Origin: Geodermatophilus sp. TF02-6
GTDB taxonomy: Bacteria; Actinomycetota; Actinomycetes; Mycobacteriales; Geodermatophilaceae
Length of the DNA: 64,000 nucleotides
Direction of reading: 5' to 3'
Assembly (NCBI RefSeq): GCF_003319115.1
Contig: NZ_QOHF01000001.1
Span: 248,001-312,000, forward strand
Below the pieces are notes generated by a model, which made no database searches, was not told where the DNA came from, and saw only the letters and a list, made by a program, of their open reading frames with translations. Both the position numbers and the translations under genes were made by a program. This document shows positions 7,015 to 12,723 of the stretch, piece after piece (position 1 is the stretch's first letter; each line of letters begins with the position of its first letter).

Positions 7015-7079
7015 TGGGGGGCAGCACCGAGCGAGCACCGCCCGCCGATGACGCGCAGGAGCGCCGAGGCCGGCGGTGA
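7011..7079 (+). CDS. 22-residue ORF at the end of the early train
   Basis: Two consecutive ATG codons overlap the previous stop (ATGATG), opening a 22-codon frame that ends at 7079 in a charged tail (AQERRGRR). The overlap pattern continues that of the preceding genes, which is the only support. The 137 bases to the capsid start hold no other gene that I can see. It may be spurious. Confidence 0.28.
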   Translation: MMGGSTERAPPADDAQERRGRR

Positions 7080-7216
7080 AGCAAGGGAAGAGAGCCGTAC
7101 CGCGGACGTAAGACGGCCACCGCCGTCGAGACGGCCCCCGGCAGCCGGCCGACCAGCCGTGAGCGCATCCCGCGCCCGGCCTACCCCGCCCTGCCTCTCG
7201 AACGGACGACCCTCCC

Positions 7217-8314
7217 ATGCGCGCTGTGCTGCGCGAGGCCCTCGACCGGGCCGACACCATCATCACCGCCGCCCGCAAGGCCGGCCGCCCCCTCACCGAC
7301 GACGAACGCGAGTACGTCAAGCGGTGCATCGACCAGGCCGACGCCGACCGCGACGCCGCCGCGTTCCGCGACGAGATCGACCGGATGCGCCGCGGCGACC
7401 CGGTCGACGGCTCCCCGCCCGGATGGCAGGGCCCCGGCCTCGGCCAGAAACTCATCCAGGCCGGGTTCCACGCCAAGAGCCGCCCGTCGGTGGAGCTGTC
7501 CGCCTACGCCGCCCTCGGCGCGCACGCCAAGACCGCGACCCTCCCGCCCACGCCGACGATCAACCCCACCGACCCGGCCTGGGTGCCCATCGGCCGCGAC
7601 AGCCGGTTTCTGTGGCCGGCGCTGCCCCGCGCCGACGCCGGCACCAACACCGCCGTAGCCGACTTCCGGCAGACCGCCCGCGCCGTCACCGGCGCCGTCG
7701 AACGCGCCATCGACGCCACCACCACGAAGGCCGAGCTCGACGTCACGCTGACCGCGGTGAGCGAGCCGATGAAGCAGCTCGCCGTGACCATCCGCGACAT
7801 CCCCAACGCGATCCTGGAGGCGGAGTCGCTGCTGCGGCAGTTCCTCAACAGTGAGGGCAGGTTCGTCGTGGAACGGGAGCTGGACGCGCACGTCGAACGG
7901 CAGATCGTCGCCGCCGCGCCACCGTTCGGCAACACCGGCACCGGGCTGGTTGCGCAGGTCCGCAACGGTGTCACCGCGATGCGCGCCGAGGGCGCCAACC
8001 CCTCTGTCTTGGTCGTGAACGCCGCCGACGCCGCCGCCCTGGACCTGACCACCGACGCCGGCGGCTACGTTTTTCCCCTGTCGCAGACCGGCGGCACCGG
8101 CCTGTGGGGCCTGCGGGTCATCGAGAGGCCCGGCACCACCCCGCCGTACCTGATCGACCCGGCCATGCTCGGCATGCTGTACCTCGGCGGGATGCGGTTC
8201 GACGCCGACCCCTACACCGGGTTCACCCGCAACCTGACCACCCTGCGGGTCGAGGTGAACGCGTTGTTCCACGTCCGCGACGCCCGCGGCGCCCGCCGCA
8301 TCGCGGCCACCTGA
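7217..8314 (+). CDS. HK97-fold phage major capsid protein
   Basis: The 365-residue protein opens with a short helical region (1-65: LREALDRADTIITAARKAGR) in place of a long delta domain. It then shows HK97-type features: the N-arm, the long spine-helix stretch (AVTGAVERAIDATTTKAELD, TIRDIPNAILEAESLLRQFL), an A-domain with NPSVLVVNAADAAALDL and GGYVFPLSQTGGT, and a C-terminal strand series ending NLTTLRVEVNALFHVRDA, typical of phage capsid C-termini. It would form the shell. No protease, portal or large terminase gene accompanies it, unlike in complete phages. Start: first ATG of the frame, with no clear Shine-Dalgarno. Confidence 0.8.
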   Translation: MRAVLREALDRADTIITAARKAGRPLTDDEREYVKRCIDQADADRDAAAFRDEIDRMRRGDPVDGSPPGWQGPGLGQKLIQAGFHAKSRPSVELSAYAALGAHAKTATLPPTPTINPTDPAWVPIGRDSRFLWPALPRADAGTNTAVADFRQTARAVTGAVERAIDATTTKAELDVTLTAVSEPMKQLAVTIRDIPNAILEAESLLRQFLNSEGRFVVERELDAHVERQIVAAAPPFGNTGTGLVAQVRNGVTAMRAEGANPSVLVVNAADAAALDLTTDAGGYVFPLSQTGGTGLWGLRVIERPGTTPPYLIDPAMLGMLYLGGMRFDADPYTGFTRNLTTLRVEVNALFHVRDARGARRIAAT

Positions 8315-8547
8315 TGGCCGGCACCGGCAAGCCGCGGGCCGCCGCCCGCCGCGCACCCCAGCCCGACCAGGAGACCCGCGTCGCCGAGGCGGCCCGCGCC
8401 CGCGGCCTGCGCCTGGACCGGGTGAGCGAGGGCCGCTACCGCCTGGTCGACTCCGACACCCACACGCACATCGCCGACGACTGGCCCACCGGGCGGGGCC
8501 TGCCCCTCGACCGGCTGGAGCAGGCCCTCGCAGACTGGGCGCCGTAG
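8314..8547 (+). CDS. 77-aa protein coupled to the capsid gene
   Basis: Its ATG overlaps the capsid stop (TGATG). The first 25 residues are basic and disordered (GKPRAAARRAPQ); the rest has a compact pattern (ETRVAEAARARGLRLDRVSE, YRLVDSDTHTHIADDWPTGR) resembling small phage-associated proteins of unknown role. It is the last gene before the strong hairpin at 8551-8588 and could be a head-decoration or completion protein; there is no direct evidence. Confidence 0.6.
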   Translation: MAGTGKPRAAARRAPQPDQETRVAEAARARGLRLDRVSEGRYRLVDSDTHTHIADDWPTGRGLPLDRLEQALADWAP

Positions 8548-8550
8548 GCC

Positions 8551-8588
8551 CCCGCCGGCCGGTGCCCTCCTTGACGCCGGCCGGCGGG
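8551..8588 (+). terminator. Strong hairpin after the capsid operon
   Basis: Arms CCCGCCGGCCGG (8551-8562) and CCGGCCGGCGGG (8577-8588) are perfect 12-bp complements around a 14-base loop, starting 3 bases after the last stop. No T-run follows, as is common for actinobacterial terminators. A second hairpin (CCTGCCCGCC with GGCGGGCAGG) follows within about 50 bases. Confidence 0.6.
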
Positions 8589-9674
8589 ACCCTGCCCGCC
8601 CCCGCTTCCTGGCAGTTGCCGGAGGCGGGCAGGACCCCACCCCCCACCCGTCCGGTTCTGTGCGGTTCCTGCGGGCGGGGGGTGGGACCCCGGACCCCCC
8701 GAACACACACCCCCCCACCCCCCTACGTCACGTGACGCAACCCCGGGCTGGGGAAGAGGCCACCACCCCGGGGGCAGCAGCCCACCCCCGCCCCGCACAG
8801 CCCCCGCCCGGGCCACCCCCCCGGCGAGGACCGGCCCCCCGGGGCACCCCACCCCCGGCGGCACCCCACCCCCGGCGGCACCCCGGGCGGCAGCACCCGA
8901 CCAGCGACCGGACACGACACCCTGACCGACGAGCCGCGTCCGGCGCCACGGACCAGCAGCACCGTCGACCAGCAGCGCGACAGCGGCGACAGGACAGCGA
9001 CACAGCGGCCAGAGCGGGCACGACGACGACGGCCCCGACGACAAGCGAGCACGAGCGACGGCGAACACGACAGCCGCGGGCAGCGACGGCACGACGAAGA
9101 CGATGGCGACCAGCGGCACGACGGCGAGACAGTCGCGTGCACGACAGCGACGACGACGGGCGGCGCCGGTGACGAGCACGGCGACCAGCGGCACGAGCAG
9201 CGCACCAACAACGAGCAGCACGAGCGGCGGCGCGGCGCCGACGCTGACGACCACCACGACGACGCTGGCCGTCGTCGCTCCGCACAGCCGACGCCGAACC
9301 CGGTCGACCGACCCGCACCCGACGCCGGACCGACCCGCACCCGCACCCGAGCCCGACCCCCGAGGCCGGACTCCGCCCGCGGCCACCGACAACCCGCCCA
9401 GCGGCCCCACCAGCGCCGAACCCGACCCGCCGCACACCCCGGCAACCTCGGCCGCGGCAACCGCCCCCCACCCGCCGACCTCGGCACACCCTCCCGCCGC
9501 TGGTAACACCGACCAGCCCACACCCACACCCACCGCCACCCACCCCCAGGGGAGGGGGCTTCCCCAACCCCACCCCAAGATCATCCAGCCGGTCCGCCGG
9601 TCAGCGGAACTCTCTCCCCGGCCCCCAGAGAAAACCGGCCCCGCCGAGGGGCCCCGACGACAGGAGCAGCACCC
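8589..9674. other. 1.1-kb T-poor stretch without a convincing gene
   Basis: No frame here has normal protein character; all translations are Pro/Thr/Arg or Gly/Val/Cys low-complexity. The plus strand is strikingly poor in T: by hand count 7 T in 8881-9240, and none from 8966 to 9103 or 9171 to 9244, while A stays around a quarter. Ends are C-rich (8690-8900, 9300-9560). A perfect palindrome CGTCACGTGACG lies at 8726-8737. Such strand asymmetry suggests an origin, a structured or R-loop-forming RNA, a packaging region, or a recently expanded simple sequence. Confidence 0.55.
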
Positions 9675-10067
9675 GTGAACGAACGCGCCCCGGCCGGGCT
9701 CAAGACCTCCGGCCGCAAGTTGTGGACCGAGTTGACCAGCACGTTCGACCTGGATGCGCACCGGCTGGTGCTGCTGCGGGAGGCGTGCCGGACCTTGGAC
9801 GCGTGTGATGTCCTGCACGGGCTGGTGGAGGGCGCGGAGGGGGTGGAGAAGCGCCGAATCCTGGCCGAACTACGCGGTCAGCGGGCCCTGTTCGGGCGTC
9901 TGGTGGACCAGGTGATGCCGGAGGACCGGCCGGCGCGGCGGAAGCCGGACCCGGTGGACGGGAAGCTGGCGGAGCTGCGCGCGTTGCACGGGCGGCCCGG
10001 TGGTCGGGTGGATGCTCGGCAGTCCCCCCACCCCGCGTTCCCGGGAGGTGCCCCCGATGAGCGGTGA
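9675..10067 (+). CDS. Phage small terminase-like protein (P27 type)
   Basis: The 130-residue protein starts at GTG with AGGAGC upstream. Its body matches the pattern of P27-family small terminases: GLKTSGRKLWTELTSTFDLD, AHRLVLLREACRTLDACDVL, then a helix with conserved charged residues and a disordered C-terminus. Small terminases recognise the DNA to be packaged and hand it to a large terminase, which is missing here. If real, this would direct a helper phage's packaging machine to the element, the usual trick of satellites. Family assignment is by pattern only. Confidence 0.6.
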   Translation: MNERAPAGLKTSGRKLWTELTSTFDLDAHRLVLLREACRTLDACDVLHGLVEGAEGVEKRRILAELRGQRALFGRLVDQVMPEDRPARRKPDPVDGKLAELRALHGRPGGRVDARQSPHPAFPGGAPDER

Positions 10068-10125
10068 GGACGGGCAGGACCCCGGCGGGCCGCACCGGCG
10101 AGGGCCTGCGAGTCCGGCAGACTGA
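10057..10125 (+). CDS. 22-residue ORF overlapping the terminase gene end
   Basis: ATG at 10057 has GGGAGG 8 bases upstream, lies in another frame over the last codons of the preceding gene and stops at 10125. The product is a Gly/Pro/Arg-rich peptide. The ribosome-binding site is the main support. It leads closely into the next GTG at 10130. It may only serve to couple translation. Confidence 0.3.
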   Translation: MSGEDGQDPGGPHRRGPASPAD

Positions 10126-10129
10126 CCCC

Positions 10130-10315
10130 GTGACCATCAGGTGGTTCACCGACGCCGACCGGCGCGACATGCGCGACGCGGCCGAGGAACGCGCGGTGAC
10201 CGACCAACTGGAGGCCGAGCACGCGACGACCGGCTGCATCCCGATGACCGCCGAACAGGCCCGGCTGATCGACACCCTCGATCTGCGGCCGTGGGACAGG
10301 CTCGGCGACCGCTGA
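10130..10315 (+). CDS. 61-aa acidic element protein
   Basis: Starts with GTG 4 bases after the preceding tiny ORF. The product (MTIRWFTDADRRDMRDAAEE, then helical segments with EQARLIDTLDLRPWDRLGDR at the end) is acidic and probably helical, with no known motif. It is the last rightward gene before a strong hairpin. Cargo or accessory function cannot be told from sequence. Confidence 0.5.
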   Translation: MTIRWFTDADRRDMRDAAEERAVTDQLEAEHATTGCIPMTAEQARLIDTLDLRPWDRLGDR

Positions 10316-10346
10316 CCTGCGGCCGAGAGCCTCACCGTGCAGCACG

Positions 10347-10379
10347 GGGCCCCGCCGTCGTGTGGTGACGGCGGGGCCC
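10347..10379. terminator. Bidirectional terminator hairpin
   Basis: GGGCCCCGCCGTC (10347-10359) and GACGGCGGGGCCC (10367-10379) are 13-bp perfect complements with a 7-base loop. It lies between the end of the rightward genes (10315) and the end of the leftward operon (10437), exactly where convergent transcription must stop. Confidence 0.75.
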
Positions 10380-10436
10380 GGTGCGGGGGGGTGCGGGGGT
10401 CCCGGCCGGCCGGGGGACGGGACCGGCCGGGACGCC

Positions 10437-10790
10437 TCAACCGTCGGCGCGCCGACGGCTGAACGCGGCCCGCGCCGCCGCGCAGAACGGCAGCGCCCAC
10501 CGCCGCCGGCGCTGCGCATCCGCCGCGGTCCCGGGGTCGCCCACCAATCCGCCGGCCCGGGCGGCAGGCAGCAGCAGCCCGTCGGCGCGGGCGGCGGCCA
10601 GCAGCAGCCCGCCGGCCAGCCGCCGCGCCGTCGCCGCGGTCATCGGGTCCTCGGGCACGACGGCGACGACCAGCGGTGGGCCGTCGTCGCCCGCGGCGGG
10701 CCGGACGACGCCGATCTCGGCCGGCTCGCCGTGGGGCAGCGGGACCAGTCCGGTCGTCTCGACCTGGCCGAATTCGCCGGTGGTGCTCAC
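10437..10790 (-). CDS. 117-aa Ala/Leu-rich element protein
   Basis: The start is the GTG at 10790, which overlaps the stop of the upstream gene (GTGA). The first half looks like a folded beta-type domain (ETTGLVPLPHGEPAEIGVV, DDGPPLVVAVVPEDPMT); the second half contains a duplicated helical unit (AARADGLLLPAARAGGLVGD) made by a direct repeat in the DNA. The tail is basic. Last gene of the five-gene leftward operon, before the shared hairpin. No family recognised. Confidence 0.5.
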   Translation of the reverse strand: MSTTGEFGQVETTGLVPLPHGEPAEIGVVRPAAGDDGPPLVVAVVPEDPMTAATARRLAGGLLLAAARADGLLLPAARAGGLVGDPGTAADAQRRRRWALPFCAAARAAFSRRRADG

Positions 10791-11074
10791 TGGTGGACCT
10801 CCCGCCAGTAGGCGTACACGGCTTCTGCCTCCGCGAGATCCTGAGGCAGCTCCCCGGCCTTGACCAGGATCGCCGTCAGGTCCGGCTCGCCGCGTTCGAC
10901 GCACTCGGCGTAGACCGCGCCGAGCACGCGGGTCGCATACCAGCGAGACTGCGCGAACCGGGACAGCTCCCCGTACGGGCACGTCTGGTCGGACGCGGCC
11001 GACACGATCAGCCGGGCCCGCGCGTACTGCGCGAGCTTGGCGTAGTCGCGGGGCGGGTCGGTGGTCACGGTCAC
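10787..11074 (-). CDS. 95-aa helical element protein
   Basis: Starts at GTG 11074 overlapping the stop of the preceding 58-aa gene; a second GTG two codons in, with GAGGAGG at better spacing, may be used instead. The product is all helical (DYAKLAQYARARLIVSAASD, LSRFAQSRWYATRVLGAVYA, LPQDLAEAEAVYAYWREVHQ) and looks like a well-folded small domain. Its good codon pattern makes it the most convincing gene of the operon. No known family; phage-defence or regulatory cargo is possible but unsupported. Confidence 0.62.
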   Translation of the reverse strand: MTVTTDPPRDYAKLAQYARARLIVSAASDQTCPYGELSRFAQSRWYATRVLGAVYAECVERGEPDLTAILVKAGELPQDLAEAEAVYAYWREVHQ

Positions 11075-11247
11075 GGCCTCCTCGGGGTGTTGGTGACGGT
11101 CACCGTGCCGTCGTCGTTGACCCGCAGGCGCCGCCGGTCGCCGCCAGCCAGCGCCAGGGCCTCACGAACGACCGCGCCGGGCACGGTGACCACCGGGGCC
11201 GGTGGCGGGCACGTGGGGGCGTCCACGAGGCGCCTGCGGCGGCTCAC
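11071..11247 (-). CDS. 58-aa basic element protein
   Basis: A short gene beginning at GTG 11247, overlapping the stop of its upstream neighbour, with its own stop overlapping the next GTG. The product starts with a basic patch (MSRRRRLVDAPT) and has a swapped-hairpin-like core: VVTVPGAVVREALALAGGDR, then RRLRVNDDGTVTVTN. That pattern is reminiscent of AbrB-type or small DNA-binding antitoxin domains, without being diagnostic. The double stop-start overlap makes it likely that it is translated. Confidence 0.5.
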   Translation of the reverse strand: MSRRRRLVDAPTCPPPAPVVTVPGAVVREALALAGGDRRRLRVNDDGTVTVTNTPRRP

Positions 11248-11423
11248 CGGCCGCCCGCCCGCTCGGCGGCGCGGGTGCGCTCGACATCGACCCGGCGGGC
11301 GATGACGTCGTACACGGGCCTCGGCAGGACGACCAGGGTGCGCGCGTCGGCGCCGTCCAAGACGTGGCCGTCGACCACGTCGCCGAGCAGCGCCAGCAGG
11401 TCGGCCGCGTCAGGGGCGGTCAC
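11244..11423 (-). CDS. 59-aa element protein
   Basis: The GTG at 11423 overlaps the upstream gene's stop (GTGA), a better start than the longer in-frame option at 11453. The product (MTAPDAADLLALLGDVVDGH, TLVVLPRPVYDVIARRVDVE) mixes a short helix with a strand-helix unit and ends in a charged helix. No family is recognised. Part of the five-gene chain in which every junction is a four-base overlap. Confidence 0.48.
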   Translation of the reverse strand: MTAPDAADLLALLGDVVDGHVLDGADARTLVVLPRPVYDVIARRVDVERTRAAERAGGR

Positions 11424-11656
11424 CGCTCGGCCGCCCGGATCGCGTCGAGCCACAGGTCAGCCCCCCGGCGGGTCAGCGCGCCCAGGATCACCCCGGCCGC
11501 CTCCCGGACCTCGGGGGCGTCGTCGCGCTCGGCGAGGTGTTCGAGCAAGTCCACCAGATCGACGGCGGCCGGGTCGACGTAGAACACCGGCGGGTCGCCG
11601 GGCGTGTTCGGCGTGGAGTCATGACCGGCGCGGGACCCGTAGTCAATGATCGGCAA
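11420..11656 (-). CDS. 78-aa first gene of the leftward element operon
   Basis: I place the start at the TTG at 11656, because GAGGAGG lies 8 bases upstream and the conserved-looking part (MPIIDYGSRAGHD, VFYVDPAAVDLVDLLEHLAE, REAAGVILGALTRRGADLWL) begins there; a longer frame to 11794 would add Arg/Pro-rich filler. The C-terminal half is helical. Unknown family. Transcription probably starts from the 11657-11983 region, which has two TTGACGGAGCCC copies on this strand. Confidence 0.48.
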   Translation of the reverse strand: MPIIDYGSRAGHDSTPNTPGDPPVFYVDPAAVDLVDLLEHLAERDDAPEVREAAGVILGALTRRGADLWLDAIRAAER

Positions 11657-11983
11657 TGGGTCCACCTCCTCTGCTGAGGTGCGACCAAGTCGCCGGGGGT
11701 CGGGTGGCCGCCCGCCCCCGGCGGCGCCTCGGGTGAGACGCGGCCGTGCAGGAACAGTGAGCCGCCCGCCGGGCTCCGTCAAGAGCCGGCTCACCGGCCG
11801 GGCCGCGTGGTGACCGGAGGCCCCCGGTCACCACGCGCCGGGGGCTCCGTCAAGGGCACATGTGGGGCACACACACCCGGAGAAACGCCGGGAAACGACG
11901 GGTGACGTTGGTAAGTGTTGGGAGACGAAATCCGCAGCTCAGAACGCTAGTCGGAGCGTTCACGCAGGTCACGGACCCCCCGT
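11657..11983. other. Right arm of the element: promoter-like repeats and hairpin, no gene
   Basis: On the minus strand TTGACGGAGCCC occurs twice (around 11842-11853 and 11771-11782). The second is followed 17 bases later by CACTGT, a candidate promoter for the leftward operon. CGCGTGGTGACCGG (11804-11817) and its complement at 11824-11837 form a strong 14-bp hairpin between the two copies. GGGCAC repeats at 11854-11859 and 11865-11870 match those near attL and may be integrase arm sites. No coding frame with protein character is seen. Confidence 0.45.
11804..11837. terminator. 14-bp perfect stem hairpin in the right arm
   Basis: Two 14-base arms (CGCGTGGTGACCGG and its complement) flank a 6-base loop. 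It lies between the two TTGACGGAGCCC copies and inside the right end, so it could stop transcripts coming from the interrupted amrS N-terminal half (which reads into the element from the right) or act as a regulatory structure. Confidence 0.45.
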
Positions 11984-12291
11984 TCCCAGTTCTGGCAGAA
12001 CCGGCAGGCCAGGTTGCAGCCGGCGGTGCCGAAGGACAGCACCGCGCTGCCCGGCAGGAAGTGGTTGAGCGGCTTCTTCTCGATCGGGTCCACGCAGAAG
12101 CCGCTCGACCGGCCGTAGGAGGTGAGCACCACCTGGTCGTCCACCCGGCCGCGGACGAAGCACAGGCCGCGCTGCCCCTCGTGCAGCCGGCACTCCCGCG
12201 GGCAGACGTCGCACTGCACGCGACCGTCGTCGAGCCGGTGCCAGAAGCGACCCGGGACCGTGTACCGGTCGTCGAGGCTGATCTCGGTCAT
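11947..12291 (-). pseudogene. amrS: 5' fragment of amrS with element-encoded tail
   Basis: ATG at 12291 begins MTEISLDDRYTVPGRFWHRL, followed by CDVCPRECRLHEGQRGLC and the radical-SAM cluster motif CNLACRFCQNW, all characteristic of the AmmeMemoRadiSam enzyme. After the att core the frame enters the element, adds a dozen foreign residues (ERGVRDLRERSD) and stops at 11947, giving 114 residues instead of 367. All three cluster cysteines are kept but the barrel is lost, so activity is very unlikely while the element is integrated. The native promoter lies in 12292-12375, shared with the divergent STAS gene. Excision would restore the gene exactly. Confidence 0.92.
11984..12001. repeat. attR, 18-bp direct repeat at right end of the element
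   Basis: Identical to attL (2943-2960). It lies within the amrS coding sequence, over the third cluster cysteine and QNW. Beyond it the chromosome continues with the N-terminal part of amrS on the minus strand. Confidence 0.9.
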
Positions 12292-12363
12292 CGCGCCTCC
12301 CGCCCCCACGATAGAACTGCCGGGCCGCAGCGACACGGCTGCGCGGCACCGACGAGGAGGCGG

Positions 12364-12375
12364 CACACTGGGGCG
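12364..12375 (+). promoter_or_regulatory. CACACT -10-like element, leaderless start
   Basis: CACACT is followed by 6 bases and then the GTG start of the STAS gene. The same CACACT-to-start spacing recurs at 19128 and 19920 in this window, and TAGGGT or TACCGT takes its place at 15927 and 4557. This suggests a -10 element with transcription starting at the start codon. Confidence 0.4.
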
Positions 12376-12702
12376 GTGAGCTCGCTGCCGCCTGACGGCC
12401 CGGCCGCGGCGCGCGGGGTGGTCCGTCTGCTCAACACCGCCGACGGGCGGGCGCTGTGCCTGGCCGGGGCGGTCGACGCCACGACCGTCGACGCCTTCCT
12501 GCGCCGCTACGGCCGCGAACCGGTGCGGGTCGACCGCGTCGACGCGGGCTCGGTGACCTCGCTGTCGGCTCCGGCGCTCGAGCTGCTGCGCGACCACCTC
12601 GACGCCGCCGAGCGGGCGGGCCGGCCGGTGGCGCTGCGCCGGTCCCCGGCGGTCGAGCGCCTGCTCGCCGGGCCGGCGCCGGTCGGCGAGCCGGGTCGCT
12701 GA
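12376..12702 (+). CDS. STAS-domain protein (anti-sigma factor antagonist-like)
   Basis: The 108-residue product has the STAS pattern: a strand pair (GVVRLLNTADGRALCLAG), helix 1 (DATTVDAFLRRYG), strand PVRVDRVDAGSVTSLSAP around the position where anti-anti-sigma factors carry the phosphorylated Ser, a helix (LELLRDHLDAAERAGRPVAL) and a terminal helix. The GS-VTSLSAP stretch contains serines near the usual site, but alignment would be needed to say which one. It has no partner anti-sigma kinase here, so its partner must be elsewhere. The start is the GTG at 12376, 6 bases after a CACACT motif. It is divergent from amrS and convergent with lhgO. Confidence 0.7.
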   Translation: MSSLPPDGPAAARGVVRLLNTADGRALCLAGAVDATTVDAFLRRYGREPVRVDRVDAGSVTSLSAPALELLRDHLDAAERAGRPVALRRSPAVERLLAGPAPVGEPGR

Positions 12703-12723
12703 CGCACCGGCCGGCGCCACCGG

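Larger units (their letters stand above)
2943..12001. mobile_element. Integrated phiRv-like prophage remnant or phage satellite within amrS
   Basis: Bounded by identical 18-bp repeats, with a 9041-bp repeat-to-repeat unit. Gene order is integrase and repressor leftward, then excisionase and a coupled train of small genes rightward, a capsid protein, a 1-kb skewed non-coding stretch, a small-terminase-like gene, a terminator, and a leftward operon of five tiny genes. No portal, large terminase, protease, lysis or tail genes are present. phiRv1 and phiRv2 of Mycobacterium tuberculosis (about 10 kb, integrase/excisionase plus capsid and terminase genes, no tails) are the closest known layout; capsid-encoding phage-inducible islands are another. 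Which group it belongs to is inference. Confidence 0.88.

Noticed and set aside
9103-9678. 191-codon plus-strand frame in the T-poor stretch
   Set aside because: Thr/Pro/Ser/Arg simple sequence with no ribosome-binding site; stop codons are rare here only because T is rare.
8436-9818. 460-codon minus-strand frame spanning the T-poor stretch
   Set aside because: Runs antisense over the ends of two element genes and translates to Val/Gly/Cys/Trp-rich filler; the long opening follows from the lack of T (hence few stops), not from coding.
10787-10982. Longer start for the 117-aa element protein at 10982
   Set aside because: The extra residues are Arg-rich and antisense-like, and overlap the 95-aa gene; the GTG at 10790 continues the operon's overlap pattern.
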